Part shown: positions 1 through 7,873 of the stretch, in pieces
Layout of the letters: each line of letters starts with the position of its first letter
Position numbering within the stretch: position 1 is the stretch's first letter
Source of the DNA: a virus
IMG/VR virus record: IMGVR_UViG_3300006925_000157
Span: 1-23,441 of that record
DNA: 23,441 bases
Direction: 5' to 3' (one strand)
Notes under the pieces: generated by a model
Databases searched by the model: none
What the model saw: the letters and a program-made list of their open reading frames with translations, nothing else
What the model was told of the DNA's origin: nothing
Position numbers and translations under genes: made by a program

Positions 1-159
1 ATGAATTATATTTGTTACATCAACTTCATTGTAATGTATCGATACAATATCAGCACTAGGTGGAGAATTTGTTTCTTTTTCTCCTGACCAATATGTAAAT
101 TCAACAAAGAATGAGTTGCCCATGAAATTAATTATTCTAGTGTGTGTTTGTTCTTTCAT
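1..159 (-). CDS. Small hypothetical protein, 3' end cut by the window edge
   Basis: This is an open frame of 53 codons starting at ATG 159 (MKEQTHTRIINF...) with no stop before position 1. Its start lies two bases after the stop of the preceding gene, as in most gene pairs here. A second in-frame Met at residue 13 could be the true start. The visible part looks beta-rich, with a charged loop (SGEKETNSPP) followed by a segment reading IVSIHYNEVDVTNII. This resembles small unknown proteins I associate with Bacteroidota phages, but that is memory, not a search. Joined across the ends of the window it runs in frame into the fragment at 23379-23441, giving 73 residues. Function unknown. Confidence 0.6.
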   Translation of the reverse strand, partial: MKEQTHTRIINFMGNSFFVEFTYWSGEKETNSPPSADIVSIHYNEVDVTNIIH

Positions 160-161
160 AA

Positions 162-350
162 TTATTTTTCTAAGGTTGTTAATTTAATTGCAGTAGATTT
201 TAAAGTATTCATAGTAAAATTTTTACCTACTATTTGAACTAAATCTACTCTGTTTGTTACACCTACTAAAGGCATTATAGTCAATTCAGTACCTTTTGTT
301 ACTCTTTGACCTTTTGCAGTTTTGAAATTTCTAATTACTATTTGTTTCAT
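162..350 (-). CDS. Small hypothetical protein (62 aa)
   Basis: I do not recognise this 62-residue protein. It is basic and probably all-beta (MKQIVIRNFKTAKGQ...), with no membrane segment and no cysteine. It is the first gene after the capsid terminator. It has a good Bacteroidota-type promoter 18 bases upstream of its ATG, so it starts a new transcription unit that continues into the gene at 159. Its place just after the major capsid gene is where head-tail connector genes normally lie, but it is shorter than typical adaptor or stopper proteins and I see no motif for either. The existence of the gene is well supported by the promoter and tight spacing; its role is unknown. Confidence 0.7.
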   Translation of the reverse strand: MKQIVIRNFKTAKGQRVTKGTELTIMPLVGVTNRVDLVQIVGKNFTMNTLKSTAIKLTTLEK

Positions 351-367
351 TGTTTGATTATTTACTT

Positions 368-398
368 CAAATATATAAACAATTTTTTAATTCACAAA
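368..398 (-). promoter_or_regulatory. Bacteroidota-type promoter for the gene at 350
   Basis: On the minus strand, TTTG (395-398) is followed by 19 bases and then TATATTTG (368-375). This fits the Bacteroidota housekeeping consensus TTTG / TAnnTTTG with 19-21 base spacing. The gap between the -7 box and the ATG at 350 is 17 bases, giving a short A/T-rich leader. The promoter sits directly after the capsid terminator. If the window ends are contiguous, it would drive the tail module. Confidence 0.75.
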
Positions 399-440
399 GT
401 ATTTTTTAAAAAAAAAGATATTTTTTATGTTTTACTCCAT

Positions 441-470
441 AAAAAAAGAGGGAAATTAATCCCCCTTTTA
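441..470 (-). terminator. Rho-independent terminator after the capsid gene
   Basis: The minus strand reads AAAGGGGGA, a six-base loop, then TCCCTCTTT: a nine-pair stem with one G-U pair. It ends in a run of seven T (positions 441-447). It lies about 25 bases after the capsid stop and closes the packaging and head transcription unit. Confidence 0.8.
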
Positions 471-495
471 ATATTAATAACAATAAAAACCCCTA

Positions 496-1689
496 TTATG
501 GTGTCTCTAATGCAGCTTTAGCAGTGCTAAATGTACCATCAATTATTCCAAGTGGCAAGTAAGTAGCTAATGCTATTCTTTCTTGACATCTTACCGTAAC
601 GAATCCTTCTCTAATGTTGATTCCGTCTTCTCTATGGAAAGAAACTGATAAGTTTTCTCTGATCCATAATTGAGCAGAATTAAAATCACCAACAAAGAAT
701 GTACCTGCTGTAATTGCATTGTTTACAATTACTGGCACACCCATAAAGTTAGGTTGTAACCCTTGATATACTTGATCTTTTAAGTACTTATTAGTACTAT
801 CCTTAAGTAATAAAATCTTATGGAAATCAGTTGGGTTTAAAATAATATAATTTGGCTTATAATTAGATAAAGCTAATTGATTTATCGATGCAACTAAAAC
901 ATCAAATTCATTTGCAGCTTCTACTGACTGGTAGTAAGCTCCACTTGAACTAACATCAAAGTTAGTACCTGAAGAATATAAACCGCTTAAATTAGGTGAT
1001 GAACCATTCCCAGATAAAATCTGAGTATCTTCAACTTCTAATAATTTAGCTGGTACTCTATTAGATATGTAGCTAGTTAATTGCTGAGTATCTGCTAACA
1101 TCTCCTCAGAAATTCTAAGGTATGTTCCGATTTTCTCAACGTTAACTGAACTTGCAGTCATATCAAAGTCAGATTGTCCTAGAGCAGAACCTTCAGCAGC
1201 AGCCGCAGCTCCATTTGAATATCCTGATTCTTTAACAAATCTAACTACATCAGATCCAGTTGATCCATTTGGTATAATAGATCTCATGTTCTGTGCTCTG
1301 CTAGGATCAAATTTAAATCCTGGCACTCTGTCCGCAGCTATAACTTCACCGCTAAAATCAGCACCTGTAGTCATGTCCGCTTTAATCTCAAAAGAAGCAG
1401 CATTGCTGTTTCCTTTCACTAACCCTTCAATAGCACCATCATTGATAGCTTTTGCTAAGTTAGTTTTGAAATCTTTTGATTCATTTTTAGTTTCAAACAT
1501 TTTTTGGTTTGCAACTTCTAATGAGTCAAATCTTTCGTTGAATTTCTGAGTAAGATTATTGATTTCGCCTTTTAAAACTTCATCAATCTTCCCATTGGCA
1601 TTTTCCAACACCTGTCCATTAGCTTTTTCAATTTTCGCATCAATGATGTTTCCTAATTGATCAAGCTGGTTTTTTACATTTTCTTCCAT
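496..1689 (-). CDS. Major capsid protein, HK97 fold
   Basis: This is the 397-residue phage_capsid-type (HK97 gp5-like) protein that forms the head lattice. Residues 1 to about 75 are charged and helical, without cysteine. They match the scaffolding delta domain that the protease removes in this family. The mature part follows, with the usual glycine/alanine-rich region around 150-170 and a C-terminal half containing NPTDFHKILLLKD and the segment GVPVIVNNAI, typical of the A-domain. It directly follows the protease gene (11 bases between them) in the classic portal, protease, capsid order, and a strong terminator ends the unit. Identification is from sequence pattern and position; I see no unusual insertions. 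Confidence 0.93.
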   Translation of the reverse strand: MEENVKNQLDQLGNIIDAKIEKANGQVLENANGKIDEVLKGEINNLTQKFNERFDSLEVANQKMFETKNESKDFKTNLAKAINDGAIEGLVKGNSNAASFEIKADMTTGADFSGEVIAADRVPGFKFDPSRAQNMRSIIPNGSTGSDVVRFVKESGYSNGAAAAAEGSALGQSDFDMTASSVNVEKIGTYLRISEEMLADTQQLTSYISNRVPAKLLEVEDTQILSGNGSSPNLSGLYSSGTNFDVSSSGAYYQSVEAANEFDVLVASINQLALSNYKPNYIILNPTDFHKILLLKDSTNKYLKDQVYQGLQPNFMGVPVIVNNAITAGTFFVGDFNSAQLWIRENLSVSFHREDGINIREGFVTVRCQERIALATYLPLGIIDGTFSTAKAALETP

Positions 1690-1700
1690 TTTGAAAAAAT

Positions 1701-2378
1701 TTATTTTAAGTTATTTAACAAATATTTATAAACATCAAACTCAGATTTTTCTTCTACTGGCTCAGTAATTTCATCAACTGGCTGAGTAGCATCAACGAAT
1801 AAAGATTTAAGTTTGTATATTTCACTCTCTATGGCATACCCCATTTCATCTGTGATATCGCCTTTTCGGATTAATTTAGTAAGATTATCATATCTTTTAT
1901 AAATGTCATCAAAACTTTTTGATCCTTTGACATCCATAATTTTTGCCTGATCATTAGCAGCCAAAGTAACTGCTGAAATTTCAAACAGTTTAACCTCTTT
2001 CAATTCTCTATAATCATTTTTGTCCTCTTTTTGTATTGGTAAAATACCAACAGAGTTTTCTGTGATCACACCCGCTTTCATCAAAGCAATTACATCCTTT
2101 CCAAGTGATGTTTTAGGAATTTCAGCGACAAAAACTAAACCTTTGTCATCTTCATATAATTCTTTCATTTTACCAATTGGTTGCATCATATTATGCTGAT
2201 ATAAATACTTTACTCTTTCACCATTTTCTTTTATTGTTTTTTGATATGCACCCCTCATGATTATATCATTATCAGAATCTTTATTATCAAAATAACTTCC
2301 GTATCCTTTGACAATAGAATTTTTTTCATCATAATCAGATAATTCACCAAGTGGTGATGCTTTATAAATAAAATCCAT
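1701..2378 (-). CDS. HK97-family prohead protease
   Basis: This 225-residue serine protease (U35/S78 family) would cleave the scaffold part of the capsid protein and itself during head maturation. The N-terminal half has the family pattern: KGYGSYFDNKDSDNDII near residues 24-40, the candidate catalytic His62 in YLYQHN, Ser109 in ENSVG and Glu133 in FEISAVTLAAN, in the expected order. The last 70 residues are charged and probably disordered or helical, which is usual for the removable tail of these proteases. The gene lies between the MuF-like gene and the capsid gene. The start at 2378 is 33 bases after the previous stop and keeps the conserved N-terminus. Confidence 0.93.
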   Translation of the reverse strand: MDFIYKASPLGELSDYDEKNSIVKGYGSYFDNKDSDNDIIMRGAYQKTIKENGERVKYLYQHNMMQPIGKMKELYEDDKGLVFVAEIPKTSLGKDVIALMKAGVITENSVGILPIQKEDKNDYRELKEVKLFEISAVTLAANDQAKIMDVKGSKSFDDIYKRYDNLTKLIRKGDITDEMGYAIESEIYKLKSLFVDATQPVDEITEPVEEKSEFDVYKYLLNNLK

Positions 2379-2411
2379 ATTATTATTTTTTACAAATTTA
2401 GTAAATATATT

Positions 2412-3197
2412 TTATTGAAATGGTAACTTAACATTTTCAGGAAAAGGAATCATTGAGCATCTACAATTTATAACATTTCCTGGGTCACTCCCTTCGCCTG
2501 GTCTTTTCATATATTCATTGCCGACATAAAAATCAGATTCAAAATCTACTGTTTGATTATTTGCAACTTGGTGAGCAGCTCTTGTATTTTTATCAAAAAA
2601 AGTTACCCATTGTTTTTTTAATTTTCTTCCTGCATATACTTGCAAAGCACTTTGTTCGACTCCATAACTTGCACCTCTTAATGATTCTGTCCTAACTAAT
2701 CTTAATGCCTGTACCCTTGAATATTGTCTAAATTTGCTTCTAAGTATTCTTGCTCTTTCATCTGCCCCTTTAGATACAAAATCAGGATCTCTGTATAATT
2801 TTTGTATTACACTCATTAAAGTTTTCTTTGCTGTGCCACTTACTAAAGTAACATTTTGAGCAGCCATTCTTCCAGCATAATGATTAAAAGCAGTTCTCCA
2901 TGTTTCTGTATAATCATTAGCAGTTTTTTTTTCTTCATATTTATCTGAATTTCTAAAATACCAAAATGCAAACCTCATGCAAGTATGATTATATATATTT
3001 AAATAAACTTTTTGGAAATCATCATATTTGAATAAAGTAATGTAATCTATATTTTCAGTTTTGATAAAAATATCGACTCCCTTAAAATATTCTTCTCTAT
3101 AGTATCTAGCAACTTGAGGAACTAATTTTTTTTCTGCTAATGATAATTGTTTATCATAATCATTCCTCCATTTATCTGTAATTTTTTTTGAAAGCAT
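2412..3197 (-). CDS. Phage head morphogenesis protein, MuF/SPP1 gp7-like
   Basis: This 261-residue protein belongs to the Mu F / SPP1 gp7 head morphogenesis group, minor head proteins that bind the portal inside the procapsid. The diagnostic part is C-terminal. LVRTESLRGASYGVEQ (about 167-182) is followed by WVTFFDKNTRAAHQVANN and then PGEGSDPGN-VINCRCSMIP, the Cys-Arg-Cys signature of the family, near the C-terminus. The N-terminal half is helical and lysine-rich. Its ATG overlaps the portal stop by one base (TAATG), so the two are probably translationally coupled. No toxin domain is fused to it, unlike many MuF proteins of Gram-positive prophages. Confidence 0.9.
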   Translation of the reverse strand: MLSKKITDKWRNDYDKQLSLAEKKLVPQVARYYREEYFKGVDIFIKTENIDYITLFKYDDFQKVYLNIYNHTCMRFAFWYFRNSDKYEEKKTANDYTETWRTAFNHYAGRMAAQNVTLVSGTAKKTLMSVIQKLYRDPDFVSKGADERARILRSKFRQYSRVQALRLVRTESLRGASYGVEQSALQVYAGRKLKKQWVTFFDKNTRAAHQVANNQTVDFESDFYVGNEYMKRPGEGSDPGNVINCRCSMIPFPENVKLPFQ

Positions 3198-5416
3198 TAA
3201 TCATTGTTTCTAATCTGTTCCATTTTTTTTATTGCCCAATTAACACCACTTGTGCCACCCCATAAATTCCATGCTACATAGCCATTGTCTTTCCATGGTG
3301 TGTCTTGAAACTTTGGATCTACTGTTGCATTTTTTCTATGTCTATTAAAAGCAGCCATTCTTCCAACTGTTTCTGCTGTGAGTTTTTCCCTTTTTGACAA
3401 ACTCGATGCTCTTTGCCATCCAACAGATGTGCCACCTTTGACTTCATCCCTTCCATATTTTTCTCTCCATTCAATCATTCTTTTAGCATTATTAGTAGCA
3501 CTTTGTGGATAATCAGAAAATCCTTCAGCTTTCTTCTCATTTTTTGAGCTTAATTTATGCCCAGATGGAAATAAATCTGTATCATGTTTACCACCTCTAA
3601 ATCGTTCATTTTTTAAAGCATAAAGAAAGCTATTGACTCTAGCATACGCCCATTGGTCAGCATTACTGACACTAGGTCGCACACTTGAGGGATTAGTGTT
3701 ATATGCACCAACACCCCTTTTAAATACCTTTTTTAAAGTACCTAAGGATGTTTTTTTATAACTAACTGAAACCGATTTATTGTGATCTTCTAATTTTTTT
3801 TTTAATCCTTTTTCTACACTACCAGAAACTTGCTTATTATTTCTTACAGCTTCTTCATATTCTTCATGAGTTTTAAAAGGCATATATATTGTTTGCCCAT
3901 CATAATCATGTGTGTGATATCCTGAACCCCCTAATTCTTTTGCACGATCTTCTGCTTCTTCCTGTGTTGTATAAGCATCTTCAAAACCTCTTATTTTATC
4001 TTTTTGTGTAATATAATTTGATAACATTTTTTCAATATCATCTTCTTCATCATCTATTTTTGAAGGTTGTGGATCAGGCATTTCTACATCTTCACCACCA
4101 ATAGGCAATAAATTTGCTGGTACATATATATCATTCATCGCATCATTTTCTTCTTCTGCATAACTCATTGCTGCTCTTTTTTCATTTGGAGTAATCCACC
4201 ATGCCTGCGACATTTGAGTAACTACTTTTTCCATATCCTCCTGTAATTCAGGAATAACAGAAAAATCAAAATCTAAATATATTTTATCACCAAATTTAGG
4301 TGCTAACCATCTATTTAACTCATCTCTAATTTTATATAATTCAGGCATTACTGCATGTTGATATAAAGCAGCTTTAGCACTCTTTTGATTGTTATATGTT
4401 GATGTTTCAGTATTATTTAATAATTGTACTGGTACATTAAATATATTACAAAGATCTTTCACAGATGCATTGTATTGCTCGATCAATGATAAATCTGATG
4501 CAGATAATCCAAAGTTAACCCATGATAATTTTTTTGGAGTTATTATGACATCACCAGCATTGTTACTAGATTGATAGTTAGATCTAAATTTATCTTTTAA
4601 TTGTTGAGCTTGAACTTCATTCAAATCCCCTTCTTCACTCATTAAAACACCTCTAGCCATTTGATTTTGTAAATATCGAACACCAGTTTGAGCAGCTTCA
4701 TTATTTGTTGTCATAGCTCTAAATCCTGCTTTCAATGGCGATTGCCCATATAAGTGTGAACCAGATCCATCATAATGTGGCTGAAAATCTTTTATATGAC
4801 ATATTTGATCTGCTGGTATATCTCTTTGTTCTGAATTATATTCAACTCTATATGATTTAACAGGTTCTAAAATACCACCACTTACAACCTCCATAATTTG
4901 CGAAGGCATTACATAAAGCTCTTTATACTTTCCAATATTATCACCACTTTCAGGTGCTATCCCATAGATATATCTGTTACCTGTTAGTTTACCAAAAGCA
5001 ACTAATTCACTAATCCAACTTGCATAGCTTTGTGCTGGATTAGGTCGATCTAATAATTCATGCAATTTAGTATGCTCTAATTCAACTAAAGCATGTTTCC
5101 TAATCATATTAGCTTTGTGCATTATTGTAGGATCTAACATCCCAGATGTCATAGCTTTATATCTTTTCAATTCATTATCATTTACTTTTTCATAAACACA
5201 CAAAGGCACACTAGATGCCGATTTTGCTATTAAATTAATGATTGAATAAACTGTTGCATTTTTTCTATAACCTTCATTAATATAATTTTCATCATTCTCA
5301 GGATTCCAAACAACTGATTGTCCTAGAAAATTATAAATAGCTTGGTTATATTCTTTCGCTGTCTGTTGTGAGTTTTTAACTATAAGATTTTTGAATCTGT
5401 CAAAGAATGATGCCAT
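3197..5416 (-). CDS. Portal protein (HK97 family) with a long C-terminal extension
   Basis: This 739-residue protein is far longer than a standard HK97-type portal (about 400-450). Residues 1 to about 445 are the portal: the N-terminal VYSIINLIAKSASSVPL segment, LLDRPNPAQSYASWISE, the GNRYIY turn, and SLIEQYNASVKDLCNIFNVPVQLL with ETSTYNNQ. An acidic linker follows (about 446-470). Residues 476-523 contain DAYTTQEEAEDRAKELG then GYHTHDYDG and MPFKTHEEY. Residues about 560-620 contain KRGVGAYNTNPSSVRPSV, then WAYARVNSFL and FRGGKHDTDLFPSGH. Residues 658-735 contain VKGGTSVGWQRASSLS, ETVGRMAAFNRHRK and AWNLWGGTSGVNWAIKK. I recognise the last two as recurrent accessory segments of phage structural proteins, but no function is known to me. 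The frame is intact throughout, so this is a genuine single ORF. Confidence 0.92.
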   Translation of the reverse strand: MASFFDRFKNLIVKNSQQTAKEYNQAIYNFLGQSVVWNPENDENYINEGYRKNATVYSIINLIAKSASSVPLCVYEKVNDNELKRYKAMTSGMLDPTIMHKANMIRKHALVELEHTKLHELLDRPNPAQSYASWISELVAFGKLTGNRYIYGIAPESGDNIGKYKELYVMPSQIMEVVSGGILEPVKSYRVEYNSEQRDIPADQICHIKDFQPHYDGSGSHLYGQSPLKAGFRAMTTNNEAAQTGVRYLQNQMARGVLMSEEGDLNEVQAQQLKDKFRSNYQSSNNAGDVIITPKKLSWVNFGLSASDLSLIEQYNASVKDLCNIFNVPVQLLNNTETSTYNNQKSAKAALYQHAVMPELYKIRDELNRWLAPKFGDKIYLDFDFSVIPELQEDMEKVVTQMSQAWWITPNEKRAAMSYAEEENDAMNDIYVPANLLPIGGEDVEMPDPQPSKIDDEEDDIEKMLSNYITQKDKIRGFEDAYTTQEEAEDRAKELGGSGYHTHDYDGQTIYMPFKTHEEYEEAVRNNKQVSGSVEKGLKKKLEDHNKSVSVSYKKTSLGTLKKVFKRGVGAYNTNPSSVRPSVSNADQWAYARVNSFLYALKNERFRGGKHDTDLFPSGHKLSSKNEKKAEGFSDYPQSATNNAKRMIEWREKYGRDEVKGGTSVGWQRASSLSKREKLTAETVGRMAAFNRHRKNATVDPKFQDTPWKDNGYVAWNLWGGTSGVNWAIKKMEQIRNND

Positions 5417-5461
5417 TAAAATAAAATTTTCTGTAAAAATACAAAATATTAAATTCTTTTA

Positions 5462-6643
5462 TTATACTACAAAAAAATCATTTCTATTTTTATATTTAGA
5501 ATAAACACAATAACGCAGGGAATCCATCAAATGGTTCATTTTATCAACTGGTTTATTAATAATTGTACCATCCTTTAATTCTTCCCATAAATAACTTTGT
5601 TGTTCTTTTCTAAAATTAATAGATTCATTTGAAACTATTATATCAAACTCTTTTAATAATGAAATACCTGCATTTACTGATCCTTGCCCTTTAATTGATG
5701 GCTTTGCCCAAACATTCATTTGCTTTAATTCTTCAATGCTCTTTGGTTCTGCTGAGTCACAAAAAGTTAATTTTTCATTTAAATTATTGTCTTTTAAAAA
5801 CTCTGCGAGATCCCTGTTGGTCATTCCTTTTTTATATAACCATTCATGCACAAATAAATTGTCGCCTACCTTTCCGACCTCACAAACTGCTGCAACGTCC
5901 TGAGAATAGCCAAAATCAATGCCAACAATTGTATCATCAAACTCTGGAAACTCTGACCAGGGTATGTATTCCCAATTCATAAATATTTGTCTTTGACTAA
6001 ATACTGCTCTTTGTCCTTCACCATAAACCCTCCAATAATCAGGATCTTTTTCCTTAATTCTTTCAATTTCATTTATTAATTCTTCAGGAAGAAATTTATT
6101 GTCTTTATAAGTTGAAATAAAAGTATCTGCATCATTTCTATCCATTAAATCATATATCCAATGTATGGGATCTGAAGGGTTAAAATCAATTAAAATATGC
6201 CCTCTAGTTCTCATAGCCAACTGCCTAAAATCTTCATATAATAATTCATTTCCTTCATTTAGCCATAAGATATCCCTAGCAGAACCCCTAATCTTTTGAG
6301 CATCATCTGCACTAAAAAATTCTAAAGTATGCCCATTATATTCAAATATATTTTCTGATCTATTATGTACCCCTTGCCAATAAATACCTAAGTTTTTTGA
6401 TATATGAAGGAAATCTCTTATAACTGACCTTTTAAGTGCTGGTAGCGTTTTTCTAACTATTGAAATAGTAATTGGATCTTTTGTAATTGTCATAAGATAC
6501 AAGCAATATTGTTGCAAACTCCATGATTTGCCTGATCTTGTACCCCCTTGAAATATTCTTAATCTTTTTTGAGAATTTACAGCTTCATAAAATTGTTTAT
6601 TACAAAGCTCCTTTATTCTTCTTTGTCCTTTGCTGGTGTCCAT
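5462..6643 (-). CDS. terL: Terminase large subunit
   Basis: This 393-residue packaging motor combines an ATPase and a nuclease. The Walker A motif is GGTRSGKS (33-40). Walker B is in DILWLNEGNE (124-133), followed by the coupling-type segment HILIDFNPSDP. The RNase H-like nuclease starts at IVGIDFGYSQDVAAV with Asp243, and continues with CDSAEPKSIEEL (Asp296) and NHLMDSLRYC (Asp374): the three expected acidic residues. The length is normal for a compact PBSX/SPP1-like large terminase. The start overlaps the end of terS by 31 bases. No inteins or insertions are visible. Whether it makes cos or headful ends cannot be read from the protein alone. Confidence 0.95.
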   Translation of the reverse strand: MDTSKGQRRIKELCNKQFYEAVNSQKRLRIFQGGTRSGKSWSLQQYCLYLMTITKDPITISIVRKTLPALKRSVIRDFLHISKNLGIYWQGVHNRSENIFEYNGHTLEFFSADDAQKIRGSARDILWLNEGNELLYEDFRQLAMRTRGHILIDFNPSDPIHWIYDLMDRNDADTFISTYKDNKFLPEELINEIERIKEKDPDYWRVYGEGQRAVFSQRQIFMNWEYIPWSEFPEFDDTIVGIDFGYSQDVAAVCEVGKVGDNLFVHEWLYKKGMTNRDLAEFLKDNNLNEKLTFCDSAEPKSIEELKQMNVWAKPSIKGQGSVNAGISLLKEFDIIVSNESINFRKEQQSYLWEELKDGTIINKPVDKMNHLMDSLRYCVYSKYKNRNDFFVV

Positions 6644-6975
6644 TCAATTAATTTACTGCTTATGCTAGTGTCATGTTGGATCTCCTGTCGTTCAACAAAC
6701 CCTCTTTTTTTCCCTTTAGTTTTTAAATAGAAAAATATTGATGATTCTTTTTTATCCCTAATATTTTCAACTAATTTACTTTCAGCAAAATCCAAAGCAA
6801 CATTCTCAATATCCATAACCTCTTTTTTATATTCAGGATCTTCATTTAACCATCTATAATGTGTCGCCCTATGTATATCAACTAACTTACAAGCTGGAGA
6901 AACTATTCCCATAGTTTTTTCCAATGCTTCAATCATCGCCCTTTTTTTAAGTGTCGTATTTTGTCGTTTTTCCAT
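6613..6975 (-). CDS. terS: Terminase small subunit
   Basis: This 120-residue protein should recognise the packaging site and load TerL. The first half is a helix-turn-helix: MIEALEKTMGIVSPACKLVDIHRATHYRWLNEDPEYKKEV follows the pattern of small terminase subunits that resemble transposase-type HTH proteins. The middle is helical (oligomerisation), with IFFYLKTKGKKRGF, a phrase I associate with this group. The C-terminus (about 105-120) is charged and should contact TerL. It is the first gene after a long terminator hairpin, so it must have its own promoter or depend on read-through; only a partial promoter is visible at 6980-6987. Confidence 0.88.
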   Translation of the reverse strand: MEKRQNTTLKKRAMIEALEKTMGIVSPACKLVDIHRATHYRWLNEDPEYKKEVMDIENVALDFAESKLVENIRDKKESSIFFYLKTKGKKRGFVERQEIQHDTSISSKLIEWTPAKDKEE

Positions 6976-6979
6976 GCTA

Positions 6980-6987
6980 CAAAATTA
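6980..6987 (-). promoter_or_regulatory. Possible -7 element upstream of terS
   Basis: TAATTTTG on the minus strand fits TAnnTTTG and ends five bases before the terS ATG at 6975. A TTTG exists at 7003-7006, but only 15 bases away and inside the terminator stem, so the -33 match is poor. If real, transcription would begin at about the ATG, giving an mRNA with almost no leader. Alternatively a phage-coded factor uses a different promoter here. Confidence 0.3.
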
Positions 6988-6990
6988 AAC

Positions 6991-7043
6991 AAAAAAAAAG
7001 TACAAATCCTAAACTGTGACTCACTGTAGTCGGATCTGCACTT
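6991..7043 (-). terminator. Long-stem intrinsic terminator before terS
   Basis: On the minus strand AAGTGCAGATCC (7032-7043) pairs along its full length with GGATTTGTACTT (6998-7009), counting two G-U pairs. A second near-palindrome, ACAGTGA-G-TCACAGT, sits inside it on almost the same centre. A run of nine T (6991-6999) begins within the last pairs of the stem. This would end the early and middle transcription unit after the gene at 7084. The rest of the 6976-7083 gap holds only a weak AAAACAA/TTGTTTT repeat (7045-7070). Confidence 0.7.
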
Positions 7044-7083
7044 AAAAACAAGCTTTCCAATAGTTGTTTTATTTTTTAATAAA

Positions 7084-7278
7084 TCATATTTTAGTTAAAT
7101 CTATTGGATTTTTATATACTCTGCTACTAACTTCAAAACCTGCATTCCAAAGTACTTCACCAGATCCAACACCAACAACTGTATAAAATTCTTCATTTTC
7201 ATCTACTATTTTATCAGTATAAGTTGAATTTCCTTTTTTGTAAGTTATAGTTTTGTCTTTCCAAATAATTGCTTTCAT
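7084..7278 (-). CDS. Small hypothetical protein (64 aa)
   Basis: I do not recognise this 64-residue protein. It looks like a small beta-domain: a start MKAIIWKDKTITYKKGN, an acidic turn VDENEEFYTVVGVGSG, and a lysine-containing C-terminus. It has no cysteine, signal peptide or membrane segment. It is a single-gene unit with its own promoter (7316-7345) upstream and the long terminator (6991-7043) downstream, so it can be expressed apart from its neighbours. Being short, separately promoted and placed at the end of the early region is typical of phage genes that act on the host, but that is inference. Confidence 0.7.
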   Translation of the reverse strand: MKAIIWKDKTITYKKGNSTYTDKIVDENEEFYTVVGVGSGEVLWNAGFEVSSRVYKNPIDLTKI

Positions 7279-7315
7279 AATAATAATTTTAAATTGTTTT
7301 GTTTTTAATTATACT

Positions 7316-7345
7316 CAAATATACAAATATTTTTTAAAAAACAAA
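7316..7345 (-). promoter_or_regulatory. Bacteroidota-type promoter for the gene at 7278
   Basis: TTTG (7342-7345) and TATATTTG (7316-7323) on the minus strand are separated by 18 bases. The same TATATTTG box occurs at the promoters for 350 and 8227. The leader to the ATG at 7278 is about 30 bases, very A/T-rich and without a Shine-Dalgarno sequence. Confidence 0.65.
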
Positions 7346-7358
7346 ATATTTTTTCAAT

Positions 7359-7601
7359 TTATTTATTTATTTTCTTTTTAAATTCAATATATTTTTTCTT
7401 TCTATGTTTTAACCACCCTTTTTCTGCTTTATCTGCAAACTCATATAAAGAAGGAATATCATCTAATAATCCACTTGCATTCCATTCAAGATGTATTACA
7501 TTAACTTCTTCTTCCCATGAATCAACTTCTGCTTCAATATGTACAACTCCATCTGATTGATGCATACTTATTATTCTATGTACAAAAAATTCTTTAGCCA
7601 T
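7359..7601 (-). CDS. Small hypothetical protein (80 aa)
   Basis: No family recognised. The first half looks like beta strands with alternating hydrophobic residues (FFVHRIISMHQSDGVVHIEAEVDSW split by a short turn). It is followed by a helix (about 47-62) and a strongly basic C-terminus (KHRKKKYIEFKKKINK), which could bind nucleic acid. The start overlaps the end of the preceding gene by eight bases, so it is the last gene of the three-gene unit beginning at 8227. After its stop comes only the promoter of the next unit; no hairpin terminator is visible. Confidence 0.7.
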   Translation of the reverse strand: MAKEFFVHRIISMHQSDGVVHIEAEVDSWEEEVNVIHLEWNASGLLDDIPSLYEFADKAEKGWLKHRKKKYIEFKKKINK

Positions 7602-7872
7602 TATAATTTATTCTTGAATTAAACAATATATTTATTTGATCTTTATAAGAACCTTTGATTCTTCCACACAAAGGAAACATTTCTGTTAAAACCTCTGTAC
7701 CCTTTTTAATAGTTTTTTTACCTATTTTTAGATCTTCATTTAAAACTTCTAATCTTCTTCCATGATAACCGACATTATCTCTGTCTGGTGAATCTATTTT
7801 TAAAGAGCCAATGAATTTACCATTGACTCTGTAATCTACACTATAACCGAACACCTCAAATTCTGCTTTCAT
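7594..7872 (-). CDS. Small hypothetical protein (92 aa)
   Basis: No known family is recognised with confidence. The protein has an N-terminal beta region (EFEVFGYSVDYRVNGKFIGSLKI) and then RDNVGYHGRRLEVLNEDLKIGKKTIKKGTEVLT in pieces. This pattern of a glycine-arginine turn followed by lysine-rich strands seems to recur in small Bacteroidota phage proteins. One cysteine lies in PLCGRIKG. Its ATG is one base after the stop of the preceding gene, and its end overlaps the next gene by eight bases, so it is the middle gene of the 8227-7359 unit. It is probably expressed early, from the promoter at 8256-8286. Confidence 0.72.
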   Translation of the reverse strand: MKAEFEVFGYSVDYRVNGKFIGSLKIDSPDRDNVGYHGRRLEVLNEDLKIGKKTIKKGTEVLTEMFPLCGRIKGSYKDQINILFNSRINYNG

Positions 7873-7873
7873 A

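Noticed and set aside
3504-3512. Perfect DnaA box TGTGGATAA
   Set aside because: A single nine-base match inside the portal gene, explained by the codons for Tyr-Pro-Gln, with no cluster or nearby origin features; one chance match in a window of this size is not surprising.
7045-7070. AAAACAA/TTGTTTT inverted repeat as a separate terminator
   Set aside because: The stem has only one G-C pair per side, a 12-base loop and no adjacent T run on the minus strand. The hairpin at 6998-7043 is much stronger.
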